In this document: piece by piece, positions 51,297 to 60,070 of the stretch
How positions within the stretch are numbered: position 1 is the first letter of the stretch
How the letters are laid out: each line of letters begins with the position of its first letter
Assembly: GCF_002272015.1 (NCBI RefSeq)
Contig: NZ_NPBY01000046.1
Span: 97,216 to 161,215 of the forward strand
DNA: 64,000 nt
Source of the DNA: Paenibacillus campinasensis
GTDB taxonomy: Bacteria; Bacillota; Bacilli; Paenibacillales; Paenibacillaceae
Direction of reading: 5' to 3'
Made by a program: the position numbers and the translations under genes
Notes under the pieces: generated by a model
The model's database searches: none
What the model was told of the DNA's origin: nothing
Seen by the model: only the letters and a program-made list of their open reading frames with translations

Positions 51297-51789
51297 CAAG
51301 GAATTGCGGGAAGAGCTTCGCCAGGTGTCAGCGTCAATGAACTGCCCACCCGAGCTGTACGGACGAGTCCGGCAATCTTATCAACATTATGTGAACGAAA
51401 AGAGAGGTCGATTTTCCATGAAAAAACGCATACTTGCAGGTGTGATTGGAATGGCTATCCTGGTTCCGTCTGCTGTATTCGCTTCGCCTTATCTAGCCGA
51501 TATGATCTTCGGTTCTGTTGAAACCATTGAACAGTACGGAGGGACTCAGGAAGAATATCAAGAGATTGAGGCCATGCTTCAAGTGGCCAAGGGCAAGCTT
51601 ACGGAAGAGGAATTCCAGGAGTATACGGAGCTGACCAAGCAGTTGATGCAGTTAAGGCTGAAGATTACCAATGAATATGGGGTCAGTGATGTAAAGAAGC
51701 TGACTCCCGAAGAACAACAGCAGTGGGATGAGCTCGGCGCGAAGCTTACACCGTACTTTGAGAAGATTACCGGTAGCACCGAGCCGTAA
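51286..51789 (+). CDS. small anti-sigma-like membrane protein (DUF3600-like)
   Basis: The 167-residue protein has a cytosolic N-terminus of about 45 residues with the NCPPELYGRVRQSYQHY segment, one membrane helix (about 48-65; IGMAILVPSAVFASP) and a helical, acidic outer domain of about 100 residues (EIEAMLQVAKGKLTEEEFQE). The order sigma then anti-sigma is standard. ATG 51286 is chosen for GGGAGG 8 bases upstream. It would hold the sigma factor at the membrane. I am unsure of the exact family. Confidence 0.75.
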   Translation: MSIDKELREELRQVSASMNCPPELYGRVRQSYQHYVNEKRGRFSMKKRILAGVIGMAILVPSAVFASPYLADMIFGSVETIEQYGGTQEEYQEIEAMLQVAKGKLTEEEFQEYTELTKQLMQLRLKITNEYGVSDVKKLTPEEQQQWDELGAKLTPYFEKITGSTEP

Positions 51790-51847
51790 GACACAATCTA
51801 GCAGGGACCCGTCCGATGTGGATGAGGTCCCTTCATGTTGTCCTATC

Positions 51848-51949
51848 GTGACAGATCCCCTAGTGAGTTTTGAGGACGCGCAGCTGGAGCAAGCCATCAA
51901 GCAGATTTTGAATAAGGACGATGATACGCCGGTCAACATATCGGTATGA
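51848..51949 (+). pseudogene. fragment of a leucine-rich-repeat surface protein N-cap
   Basis: The open frame reads SFEDAQLEQAIKQILNKDDD, which matches the start of the internalin-like N-terminal cap (F-x-D-x-x-L-E-x-A-I-x-x-x-L-N-K) found in many Paenibacillus SLH/LRR proteins, then stops within 12 residues. There is no ribosome binding site. This appears to be what is left of a deleted gene. Confidence 0.4.
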
Positions 51950-51955
51950 ACGGAA

Positions 51956-51982
51956 GCCCTCAGCATATTGCTGGGGGTTTTT
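51956..51982 (+). terminator. intrinsic terminator after the second sigma/anti-sigma pair
   Basis: CCCTCAGCA and TGCTGGGGG form a 9-bp stem (one G-U) with a 3-base loop followed by five T. A weaker GGGACC/GGTCCC pair lies at 51804-51831. Confidence 0.75.
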
Positions 51983-52135
51983 ATGTGGAAATACGTATAT
52001 GTGAAAAGATGTGTAGGTAAATCGATATACAAGTGACATGCTTCGTCATATTTTCAGCCTCTTTTCTGTTATAGTGGCTCCCTAATTTATGGGAATATGA
52101 TATTCTTAAGAAAACGCTGCAGAGGAGAGAACAGA

Positions 52136-53095
52136 ATGTCGGACCATGATGAACTGGCGAAATATCGGCGGAAAAATCTAAAGCTCATTCATTTCAGTAA
52201 AGACGATCAATCGTTTGTTGAATCCGAGAAACCCATGGAAACGTTTGCCGATGTCGGGGGCCTGGAAGAGGTCAAGAAAAAGATCAGAATGAACTTCATA
52301 TTGCCGCTGCAACAGCCGGAGATCTTTGCCGCCTACGGCAAACAAGCCGGAGGGAGCCTGCTATTGTTCGGGCCGCCGGGATGCGGCAAAACTTTTTTGG
52401 CACGTGCGGTGGCAGGCGAGATCGATGCTCATTTTTTTCATGTTGAGCTTCAGTCCATTCTTTCCATGTACACCGGACAGAGCGAGCATAATTTGCACGA
52501 TATATTCGAGAAAGCCCGAGAAAACAAGCCGTGCGTGATTTTCATAGATGAAATTGATGCCCTCGGAGGCAGCCGTCATCAAATGCGTCAGCATCATGAC
52601 CGCATGCTGGTAAACCAGTTGTTGCTGGAGCTGGACGGACTGCAGGCGGAGAATGAGAATGTGTTTGTCATCGGAGCCACCAACACGCCTTGGTACCTTG
52701 ATTCCGCGTTGAGACGTCCCGGACGGTTTAACCATCTTGTTTTTGTGCCGCCGCCTGATGAGGCAGAGCGTCAAACGATTCTGGAACTTAAGCTGTCAGG
52801 CAAGCCGCTCGGTTCGCTGAACCTAACTAAAATTGCCGCCGAGACGAAGTTTTTCTCCGGAGCCGATTTAGAGCAGCTCGTTCATGATGCTGTAGATGCC
52901 GCGATGGAGCGAACCTTTGAGAAAGGGGAAATTCAGCCCATTACGCAGGATGATTTAAAGCGGTCGGTAAAAGGCCGGAAGGCAACCACACTCGACTGGT
53001 TTGCAACCGCCAAAAACTATGCGACCTTCAGTGATGTCAATCAGGATTATCAAATCGTGTTGGAATACATAAAGAAGCATGGTGTCAAATCATAA
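52136..53095 (+). CDS. AAA+ family ATPase (proteasomal/SpoVK-type)
   Basis: The 319-residue single-domain AAA ATPase has a short N-terminal segment, then VGGLEEVKKKIR, Walker A GPPGCGKT (about 81-88), Walker B VIFIDEIDAL (about 140-149), sensor ATNTPW and an arginine finger segment LRRPGRFNHL. The C-terminal lid is small. It lacks the zinc-protease of FtsH, so it is probably an unfoldase or remodeller. GAGGAGAGAACAG precedes the ATG. It is followed by a TPR membrane protein after 22 bases, which may be its substrate receptor. Confidence 0.88.
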   Translation: MSDHDELAKYRRKNLKLIHFSKDDQSFVESEKPMETFADVGGLEEVKKKIRMNFILPLQQPEIFAAYGKQAGGSLLLFGPPGCGKTFLARAVAGEIDAHFFHVELQSILSMYTGQSEHNLHDIFEKARENKPCVIFIDEIDALGGSRHQMRQHHDRMLVNQLLLELDGLQAENENVFVIGATNTPWYLDSALRRPGRFNHLVFVPPPDEAERQTILELKLSGKPLGSLNLTKIAAETKFFSGADLEQLVHDAVDAAMERTFEKGEIQPITQDDLKRSVKGRKATTLDWFATAKNYATFSDVNQDYQIVLEYIKKHGVKS

Positions 53096-53117
53096 TTCGA
53101 CCAGGAGGATTGAGCAT

Positions 53118-53990
53118 TTGGAAACCATACAGGATTATTCCGCTTATGCCAAAGTGCAACAGCTTATCGAATGGAGGCGGTATAAGGAAGCGTTAAAGGA
53201 AGCCCAGCAGCTCATAAAACAGGAACCGGAGGACCCGGATGTTTTTGCGTTGATCGCAAATATCTATCTTCTGATGGATGAAAATGATAAGGCACTCCAT
53301 TGGTCCAATGAGGCGCTCCGCCGGGAGCCGGAGCAGAGGCTGGCCTGGTATGTGCGGGTCTGCGTGTACTATGCCGCCGATAAGGACCGGGCTTTCGATG
53401 AAGCGGTGCAGGAAGCGCTCCGAATCGATCCCTATGAGTCTCATTACTATTATTTGCAAGCGAATATGTTTAACAAGAAAGGGAAGCTCAAGCAAGCGAA
53501 AGCCGCGCTATTACAGGCGCTTGAAATCCATCCGGAAGCGCCGTTATATTTGGCCGTGTTAAGTTATACGGAAGCGCTGCTCATTCACTTTGAGGAATCT
53601 GTAAGGCTCGAAAGAATCGCCCTCGAGCATAATATGGAGTCGTCCGAAGTATATTTTTTTCTCGGCCTGGCATCTGGCCACCGGGGGGATTACAAGTTAA
53701 AAGAGACGTATATGCGAAATGCCGTTCGCTTAGAGCCTGACAACAAACAGTACCAGGAAGAGTTTCTAGATGCGCTTCAGCATAATGAGCTGTTATTCAA
53801 AATCATTCTATGGCCAGTCAAGTTTCTACGCAAATTGAAGCATTGGCAAGTTCTGATCGCCTGGATTGTCGCTATGCTCTTCTTAAGGCCGCTGCTTATC
53901 CTGTTCATTGTGCTGTACGTACTCTCCTATTGGGTGACCAAAGCGACGGTACACGTGAAAGTTTTTGGCTGGGGACGCAGAAGGGTGTGA
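53118..53990 (+). CDS. TPR-repeat membrane protein, partner of the AAA+ ATPase
   Basis: The 290-residue protein has about six TPR-type helical repeats (residues about 10-215; repeated ALxxxPxxxxxY patterns) then a basic stretch and two hydrophobic helices (about 245-265 and 265-285) near the C-terminus. The TTG start has AGGAGG 9 bases upstream; an in-frame GTG at 53079 lacks one. It is co-transcribed with the AAA+ gene (22-base gap), so it may hold the ATPase at the membrane. I know of no named family for the pair. Confidence 0.8.
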   Translation: METIQDYSAYAKVQQLIEWRRYKEALKEAQQLIKQEPEDPDVFALIANIYLLMDENDKALHWSNEALRREPEQRLAWYVRVCVYYAADKDRAFDEAVQEALRIDPYESHYYYLQANMFNKKGKLKQAKAALLQALEIHPEAPLYLAVLSYTEALLIHFEESVRLERIALEHNMESSEVYFFLGLASGHRGDYKLKETYMRNAVRLEPDNKQYQEEFLDALQHNELLFKIILWPVKFLRKLKHWQVLIAWIVAMLFLRPLLILFIVLYVLSYWVTKATVHVKVFGWGRRRV

Positions 53991-54024
53991 GTTCTTCCCT
54001 CCCCTATAAACGCATTCCTGCCGG

Positions 54025-54071
54025 AAACCCCGGAGGCTAAGATACGAGCTATCAAGCCCCCGGGGTTTCAT
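54025..54071 (+). terminator. intrinsic terminator after the TPR gene
   Basis: AAACCCCGG (54025-54033) and CCGGGGTTT (54060-54068) form a perfect 9-bp stem, extended inside by GGC/GCC; the tail is CATATAT, so termination is moderate. Confidence 0.6.
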
Positions 54072-54148
54072 ATATCTACTTTACTTCCCCGGGGGTTCAG
54101 GCGTATAATCCGTTCAGATACAGGAGAGAGAGAAGAGGGAACATATTG

Positions 54149-55027
54149 ATGAACAATGGGTTAGTCAACGCAATTATTGCGTATATCATGTGGGGGGTTC
54201 TCCCGCTTTATTGGAAGTTGTTTGACGATGTGCCGGCTGGCGAGATTCTGTCGCACCGGGTTGTCTGGTCGTTTGTTTTCATGGGGATTCTCGTTGCCGT
54301 TCAGCGCCGCTGGGGGGATATGAAGCGGGTGGCGGCTAGCCGCTCGCTCATCCTATCGCTCACCGCCAGCGGACTGCTGATCGCCTTGAATTGGCTTATC
54401 TTCATCTGGGCCGTCAACAACGGCCATGTTGTCGAGACCAGCCTCGGCTATTATTTGAACCCGCTGCTGAACGTGCTGCTGGCGGTCGTCTTCCTTCGGG
54501 AGAAGCCTAACCGGGGCCAGTGGCTCGCGATTGCCATCGCAGGCGCTGCGGTGCTCGTCATCGCCATCGATTACGGGCGGTTCCCATGGGTTGCGCTCTC
54601 GCTCGCCGTATCGTTCGGCTTGTACGGCCTTGCGAAGAAGAAGATCGCCCAAGACGCCTCGGTGGGCTTATTGTCGGAGACAGCTGTCGTCCTGCCCATC
54701 GCACTCGGCTACTGGATCTATTTGGCCGCTGCCGGAAAGACAACGGCGTGGACGCTGCCTGCGCCGATGTTTATTGAACTGCTCCTTTCCGGCGTGGTAA
54801 CGGCGCTGCCGCTGCTCTTCTTTGCACGGGCGGCCGCCCGGATGACACTGTCCACGCTCGGCTTTGTACAGTACATCGGGCCGACCATCATGCTGTTACT
54901 GAGCATATTTGTGTTCAAGGAGTCGGTGTCGCCGGTTCTGCTCATCGGATTCGCGCTCATCTGGACAGCGCTCGTGGTATACACTACCGCATCAATTCGC
55001 AGCGCAAAACTGGCGAGGGCGAGCTGA
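54149..55027 (+). CDS. rarD: RarD-type EamA transporter
   Basis: The 292-residue membrane protein has ten helices and RarD hallmarks: YIMWGVLPLYWKLFDDVPAG at the start, AGEILSHRVVWSF, NWLIFIWAVNNGHVVETSLG and GFVQYIGPTIMLLLSIFVFKE (each a separate stretch). RarD is linked to chloramphenicol sensitivity in enterobacteria; its natural ligand is unknown. The gene is visibly GC-rich relative to its neighbours. ATG 54149 has GAGGG about 10 bases upstream; an in-frame TTG is three bases earlier. Confidence 0.9.
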   Translation: MNNGLVNAIIAYIMWGVLPLYWKLFDDVPAGEILSHRVVWSFVFMGILVAVQRRWGDMKRVAASRSLILSLTASGLLIALNWLIFIWAVNNGHVVETSLGYYLNPLLNVLLAVVFLREKPNRGQWLAIAIAGAAVLVIAIDYGRFPWVALSLAVSFGLYGLAKKKIAQDASVGLLSETAVVLPIALGYWIYLAAAGKTTAWTLPAPMFIELLLSGVVTALPLLFFARAAARMTLSTLGFVQYIGPTIMLLLSIFVFKESVSPVLLIGFALIWTALVVYTTASIRSAKLARAS

Positions 55028-55041
55028 AGCCCTCGCCTTTT
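55012..55041 (+). terminator. intrinsic terminator overlapping the end of rarD
   Basis: GGCGAGGGC (55012-55020) and GCCCTCGCC (55029-55037) form a perfect 9-bp stem followed by TTTT. Its 5' arm lies in the last codons of rarD. Confidence 0.8.
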
Positions 55042-55087
55042 CGCGCCCAAATAGCTCAGAGAAGGGCGAGAAGCTAGTTGTGATGTT

Positions 55088-55367
55088 CTAGACAGGCAGC
55101 CGTCGAATGTGATCGGTTGCCTTTTTTAAGTAATGACTGAATCGTTCAATAAATGGCAAGATAACCAATGTTTCACGAACGAAGAACATGTCCCATGCAA
55201 AAGTCGTTTGCTTGGCGGCTTTATAGTTTGTCGGTAGAAGGTCATGTCCCGAGCCAAGGACAAAGGGAAGGTCTGATTACCGCTCCATTCGCGATTTCAT
55301 CAAGCTCGGGCAGGAAGAGGTAGTAATTGATTAAATCTATAGTCAACCTTTCTTTGATGTCTTCTTT
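55088..55367 (-). pseudogene. frameshifted remnant of an unidentified gene
   Basis: Reading leftward, a frame opens after a stop at 55368-55370 (KERLTIDLINYYLFLPELDE, 26 residues after the stop). It shifts near 55280 (sequence GTAATCAGACC) to a second frame reading LPFVLGSGHDLLPTN and then FAWDMFFVRETLVILPF, ending at TAG 55088. Both halves look coding, and joining them restores one continuous protein. No start with a ribosome binding site is present. Family not recognised. No other gene is visible in 55042-55487. Confidence 0.4.
55094..55127 (+). terminator. second terminator-like hairpin after rarD
   Basis: AGGCAGCC (55094-55101) and GGTTGCCT (55115-55122) are followed by six T. It also falls inside the leftward remnant, where the T run is a Lys-Lys codon pair, so it may be coincidental. 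Confidence 0.45.
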
Positions 55368-55487
55368 TCAAATATGATGTTTATATAGGATTGTGATTTT
55401 ATGTCAGTGAATCCAAGTATTATATAAACCACAGGTCCACAAGGATACGCGAGAAATTGTATCTATTGGATATTGGAGGACATCACA

Positions 55488-56498
55488 ATGAGCGTGATAA
55501 AGAACGAAACGTTAACACAGGTCCTAAGCAAAATGCTCGGAACAAAAATAATCTGCGCCGACTTCCAAACCAAACCATTACATGGTGGTACAGTGGGTAA
55601 TGTAGAACTCGTAACGGGTAATGCAGAAACCACTGACGGCAGGAAACTCCCCTATAAAATGGTTTTAAAGACACAGAAGAAATGGGAACGCTACAGCGAT
55701 CCTGATTCGTGGCGCAGGGAATACGATTTGTATAGATCCCATTTCGACGCTCTATTTTCCGAATCTTTCCGCTGGCCGCAATGTTATCACGCCGAGACGA
55801 GCGAAGAAGAAAACGAAACGAAGATATGGATGGAATATATCGACGGCATATCGGGTGTAGATTTGACCGGCGACATGTATGAACACGCAGCTGAGGAACT
55901 AGGAAGGTTCCAAGGCAAGTTATATGCAGAACAGCCAGCTCTGTTACAGGACCTGACCAACCTAAGCAACGTGGATTATATGAAGAACTTCTATCTTCAT
56001 TATCGGTCATGGGATAGCGTGTACGGTTATATACGCTCTGACGATTGTGAAATCCCGAAACTTATATGTGACATGCTCATCGGCATTGATGAACGCGCTG
56101 ACGAAATATTGAGCCGGATTGAAAAGCTGCCCATCGTGCTCTGCCACAGGGATTTTTGGGTGGCAAACATATTCTACTCCGAAGGTAAAATCATACTCCT
56201 CGACTGGGATACCAGTGGATGGGGCTATTTAGGTGAAGATATGGCAAGTCTTATCGCAGACGAAGCCGATGTTGAACATATGGTTGCATACTACCGTCGA
56301 TGTATCCCGGCGTACTACAAGGGCTTCTCGGAATATGCGGACATTTCACACATCACGGATAACTGCGTTTATGAGATGATTCTACTTATGTTTGGATACA
56401 GGCTTGTAGAATGGTATATGAACGCAGAGTCAGATGATGAACGAGCGCTGCACATCCATACCCTGCATAACATCTATGAGATCGGTACCGAACATTGA
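55488..56498 (+). CDS. phosphotransferase family protein (APH/choline-kinase fold)
   Basis: The 336-residue protein has the aminoglycoside/choline kinase fold: a P-loop-like VLKTQKKWERY with Lys, then the Brenner motif HRDFWVANIF (catalytic Asp) and metal-binding ILLDWDTSGWG. The phosphate acceptor is unknown. ATG 55488 has GGAGG 8 bases upstream; an in-frame TTG at 55473 is upstream of it. It is monocistronic, with a strong terminator. Confidence 0.87.
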   Translation: MSVIKNETLTQVLSKMLGTKIICADFQTKPLHGGTVGNVELVTGNAETTDGRKLPYKMVLKTQKKWERYSDPDSWRREYDLYRSHFDALFSESFRWPQCYHAETSEEENETKIWMEYIDGISGVDLTGDMYEHAAEELGRFQGKLYAEQPALLQDLTNLSNVDYMKNFYLHYRSWDSVYGYIRSDDCEIPKLICDMLIGIDERADEILSRIEKLPIVLCHRDFWVANIFYSEGKIILLDWDTSGWGYLGEDMASLIADEADVEHMVAYYRRCIPAYYKGFSEYADISHITDNCVYEMILLMFGYRLVEWYMNAESDDERALHIHTLHNIYEIGTEH

Positions 56499-56553
56499 TT
56501 GGCCATTCTCAAAAAAATTATCCTGCATCGATAAATTGAAGCTCTATTAAACC

Positions 56554-56582
56554 AACCTGCCTAACCGGCAGGTTTTTTTTCG
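56554..56582 (+). terminator. intrinsic terminator after the phosphotransferase gene
   Basis: AACCTGCC and GGCAGGTT (56554-56574) form a perfect 8-bp stem with a 5-base loop followed by eight T. The region 56583-56784 shows no further element. Confidence 0.85.
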
Positions 56583-56784
56583 TTGATCAGAGAAATGGCA
56601 ATCGTTCGCATAGTGAGCATTGATCGCAAGCATTCGCATTAAATTTCATATATCACTGATATGTATTTTGTGATTATAGAACTCAAAAACTCGATTTAAC
56701 TTAGATTTTACAAGACTTTTACATAGATATCATTGAATATGTCAGTGACATTCTTTATGTTCAAATTAGATCCCTTGCGGATTC

Positions 56785-56794
56785 GAGTCGACTC
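56785..56794. promoter_or_regulatory. operator-like palindrome before the GntR/LacI regulator
   Basis: GAGTCGACTC is a perfect 10-base dyad 20 bases before the start codon, with weak extension to TTCGAGTCGACTCAA. Autoregulation of the following operon is inferred only. Confidence 0.3.
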
Positions 56795-56814
56795 AACGAT
56801 TAGAGGGATATTTG

Positions 56815-57963
56815 ATGAAAGATATTCGTTTGACCAAACAGAACCAACTCTATCACCGGGTGGCCGATGAGGTCATCGAGATTATTCAAAGCCGCAGGCT
56901 GCGTCCGCATGATCCGGTGCCATCGGAAGGCGAGCTTGCCAAGCTGTTCGGCGTGAGCCGAATGACAAGTAAGTTAGCGCTGCAAAAGCTGGCCGAGGAG
57001 GGACTGGTGTACCGTTTGCCCCGAAGAGGAACATTCCTTGCTGAACCGCAAGACGGAAGGGCGCAAGGAGGATTTTCTTCCCAGGATACCGCGGTGCTTC
57101 CGGCCGCCGAGAAGCGGTTCGGGCAGATCGCGCTCATCATGCCTCACCTGTCCGATTACACGTCCAGAATCATCGCCGCCACCGAGGCTGAAGTGCGAAA
57201 GCACGGCTGCGACCTCATTCTAAAAATGACGAAGGATTGCGACGATGAGGATCATTGTCTGGAAAGGCTGGCCGAAGGAGGAATCACTGGCATTATCCTA
57301 TTTCCCCAAGGGCGAAAGACCTGCAGCGATCAAGTATTACGGTTAAAGCTGCAAAAACTGCCGCTTGTCATCATCGATCGCATTTTCCATGAAGTGGAGA
57401 TCGATTGCGTATATCACGATCATTATATGGGCTCTTACCAAATGACCAAGTATTTGATCGAGAAGGGGCACCGCGAAATCGGATATACTTCGAACGCGAT
57501 CGATCATATCACAAGTAGGAGGGAGCGGTATCAAGGTTATATTCAAGCGCTTCTCGACCATCAAATTCCGGTACAATACCAGAACATTCATTTTCGAACC
57601 GTCGCTTGCGATACCAGACGCATTAATGAGCGCGATTCGGAACAAGAGCGGTTTATTCAGGACAACCCCCGGATGACGGCCATCATGTGCGGGGATGACC
57701 ATGTCGCGATCTCGACAATTCACACCGCATTGCAAATGGGGATTCCGGTTCCTGAAAAGCTGTCCATCGTCGGGTTCTCCGATATCCAGTTAGCGGCATA
57801 TATTCCGACCCCGCTCACGACGGTAAGGCAGGATACCGAGAAGCTTGCCCGATCGGCCGTGGATTTGCTGATGAAGCGCGTCGGCAACTCCAACGAGAAT
57901 CCAATCACCATTAAAATTCAAACATCGATTGTAGAACGACAATCCGTCCTGTTCAGGACGTAG
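56815..57963 (+). CDS. GntR-type regulator with LacI/periplasmic-binding effector domain (AraR-like)
   Basis: The 382-residue protein has an N-terminal GntR winged helix (about 1-70; SEGELAKLFGVSRMTSKLAL). A LacI-type sugar-sensing domain follows (about 95-380; IALIMPHLSDY, GYTSNAIDHITSRRERYQGY, AIMCGDDHVAI, VVGFSD-like IVGFSDIQLAAY). This domain order is that of Bacillus AraR. The ATG follows TTG at 56812, with AGAGGGA upstream. It is the first gene of a five-gene run; the effector is unknown. Confidence 0.88.
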   Translation: MKDIRLTKQNQLYHRVADEVIEIIQSRRLRPHDPVPSEGELAKLFGVSRMTSKLALQKLAEEGLVYRLPRRGTFLAEPQDGRAQGGFSSQDTAVLPAAEKRFGQIALIMPHLSDYTSRIIAATEAEVRKHGCDLILKMTKDCDDEDHCLERLAEGGITGIILFPQGRKTCSDQVLRLKLQKLPLVIIDRIFHEVEIDCVYHDHYMGSYQMTKYLIEKGHREIGYTSNAIDHITSRRERYQGYIQALLDHQIPVQYQNIHFRTVACDTRRINERDSEQERFIQDNPRMTAIMCGDDHVAISTIHTALQMGIPVPEKLSIVGFSDIQLAAYIPTPLTTVRQDTEKLARSAVDLLMKRVGNSNENPITIKIQTSIVERQSVLFRT

Positions 57964-58003
57964 AATGGATTGCTACAGTTTGCATGACAAGGAGAAATGA
58001 CTT

Positions 58004-58822
58004 TTGAAGATTCACTTTCTAGGAACCGCAGCTGCAGAAGGCTTTCCCAATGCATTTTGCCGCTGCGAGCATTGCAGCAAAGCGCGGGAGCTTGGAGGCA
58101 AAAATATACGCACGCGAACTTCCGCCATCATTGACGATGTCATCAAGTTTGACTATTCCCCGGACTCCTATATGCAGGCGCTGCGGGACAACATTGATCT
58201 GGGGGCCATCGAGCACCTGCTCGTCACCCATACGCATTCGGACCATTACAATGCTGCGGATCTGGAATGCCGCAGGGAAGGGATTGCGCATGGCCTCGAG
58301 CTTCCGATGCACATTTACGGCAATGACGCCGTGATGCACCACACGCGTGCCGCCATCGGCCGATTCGAAGGACAAAGGTATGCATTCCATCTGGTGCGCC
58401 CGTTTGAGACGTTCGCTATGGGCAATGCAAGGGTAACGCCATTGTTGGCAGATCATGACCGCATGGAGACCTGCCTGTTGTACGTGATTGAAAAGGAAGG
58501 AAAAACACTGCTGTACGGACATGATTCAGGTTGGTTTCCGGATGCGACGTGGGCGTGGCTAAAGGGTAAAAATCTGGATTGCGCCATCCTCGACTGCACC
58601 CACGGATACACGGGGAATTCCCGCGACCGCAATCATATGTGTGTGGAAACAGTGCTGGAGGCGCAGCGCGAGTTCCATAAAGAAAACATTCTGAAGCCTG
58701 AAGGACAAATCGTCGTCACCCACTTTAGTCATAATTCCAAGCTGCTTCACGAGGATTTTGTCCGCATCTTCGATCCCGTCGGTATTGTGCCAGCTTATGA
58801 CGGGTTGATCTTAAACATTTAA
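58004..58822 (+). CDS. metallo-beta-lactamase-fold hydrolase, PhnP-like
   Basis: The 272-residue enzyme has the metal site THTHSDHYNAAD (HxHxDH, about 77-88), a later HDSGWF and THFSHN, and an N-terminal Cys/His-containing insert (FCRCEHCSKARELGG) like PhnP, a cyclic ribose phosphate phosphodiesterase. The start is TTG 58004 with AAGGAG 9 bases upstream. Its place between a regulator and an importer suggests it processes the imported compound, probably a phosphate ester. Other MBL hydrolases cannot be excluded. Confidence 0.82.
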   Translation: MKIHFLGTAAAEGFPNAFCRCEHCSKARELGGKNIRTRTSAIIDDVIKFDYSPDSYMQALRDNIDLGAIEHLLVTHTHSDHYNAADLECRREGIAHGLELPMHIYGNDAVMHHTRAAIGRFEGQRYAFHLVRPFETFAMGNARVTPLLADHDRMETCLLYVIEKEGKTLLYGHDSGWFPDATWAWLKGKNLDCAILDCTHGYTGNSRDRNHMCVETVLEAQREFHKENILKPEGQIVVTHFSHNSKLLHEDFVRIFDPVGIVPAYDGLILNI

Positions 58823-58864
58823 ATTCAAACAAAAGGAATCGATCAAAGGAGTGTTAAAAGAATC

Positions 58865-59983
58865 ATGAGAAAACTATCCATGGCGTTACTCCTCATTATG
58901 TGTGTGATTGTATCGGCTTGCGGAGGCGGCAACAATGCCAGCAGTACTAACGGAGGCCCTTCGGAGTCCGGAGCGCCGGCAGGAACACCGGCTGCGTCGG
59001 ATTCTTCAACTACCGAACCGGTCAAGAATGAGAAGCTGATCGTGTACACGAATGCGAACTCTGACGGCCGCGGCGAATGGCTGATCGAGAAAGCGAAAGG
59101 CGCGGGCTTTGATATCGAAATCGTCGGCGCGGGCGGCGCTGACTTGACGAACCGGTTGATTGCCGAGAAGAACAATCCGATCGCGGACGTTGTATACGGC
59201 CTGAACAACATGCTTTATGAGAATTTGAAGAAGGAAGACGTTCTGGCGAAGTTTGTTCCAAGCTGGGCCGGAGATGTTGAACAAGGGTTGAACGATCCGG
59301 AAGGCTACTATCATGGTCTTGTGAAGCAAGCGATTCTGCTTGGATATAATCCGAACGAATTCACGGCCGACACTGCACCAAAGGACTGGACGGACCTTTA
59401 TAAGAACAATGCGTATAAAGGGAAGTATGAAGCTCCTACGCTGCTAGGACAAAATACGCCTCGCCTTGTCGTTGCGGGCATTCTGACAAGATTCCAAGAT
59501 CCGAATGGTGACCTCGGCATATCCGATGAAGGCTGGAATGAAATTCAGCAATTGTATGACAATGGCGTTGGCGCGGTCGAAGGCGAAGACTTCTATGCCA
59601 ATTTGGCCAGCGGCAAAACACCACTAGGAGCCCTTGTCTCCGGAACCCTGCAGCAGAAGGAAGAGCAATATAACGTGAAAGCAGGGATTGTCAGTCCGGA
59701 AATCGGCGTACCGATGGTAGTAGAACATGCAGCAATTATAAACGGAACGAAGAAGCAGGCAACGGCGGAGCGGTTCGTGGAATGGCTCGGATCGAGCGAA
59801 GTTCAAGGAGATTTTGCGGCGGAGTTCAATGCCATGCCTGCCAATACGAAAGCGGTCGAGCAAGCCAACGAGTCGGTCAAGGAGCTGTATAATTCCTTAA
59901 AACCACAAGATTTCGATTGGGCCTTTATTGCGGATAACATGGATCTGTGGGCAGAGAAGATTGAGCTCGAGATTATGCCATAA
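58865..59983 (+). CDS. extracellular solute-binding lipoprotein, iron/aminoethylphosphonate type
   Basis: The 372-residue lipoprotein has lipobox VSAC (Cys about residue 19) and a Gly/Ser-rich tether. The core begins LIVYTNANSDGRGEW, as in ferric-iron and 2-aminoethylphosphonate binding proteins. LLGYNPNEF and GVPMVVEHAAIINGTKK are present. The tyrosine pair typical of iron binders is not obvious, which leans toward an organic ligand. AAGGAG lies upstream of the ATG. It is followed by ATPase and permease genes. Confidence 0.85.
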   Translation: MRKLSMALLLIMCVIVSACGGGNNASSTNGGPSESGAPAGTPAASDSSTTEPVKNEKLIVYTNANSDGRGEWLIEKAKGAGFDIEIVGAGGADLTNRLIAEKNNPIADVVYGLNNMLYENLKKEDVLAKFVPSWAGDVEQGLNDPEGYYHGLVKQAILLGYNPNEFTADTAPKDWTDLYKNNAYKGKYEAPTLLGQNTPRLVVAGILTRFQDPNGDLGISDEGWNEIQQLYDNGVGAVEGEDFYANLASGKTPLGALVSGTLQQKEEQYNVKAGIVSPEIGVPMVVEHAAIINGTKKQATAERFVEWLGSSEVQGDFAAEFNAMPANTKAVEQANESVKELYNSLKPQDFDWAFIADNMDLWAEKIELEIMP

Positions 59984-60070
59984 ATCACGGAATGGAGTCA
60001 AACCGGCTGCATATTGGTGTTCTCCATATGCAGCCGTTCATTCAAGTACAACATAAAGGAAGCGAATAAG

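Noticed and set aside
52136..53990. AAA+/TPR pair as a known phage-defence system
   Set aside because: No nuclease, toxin or other effector is adjacent and neighbours are ordinary chromosomal genes.
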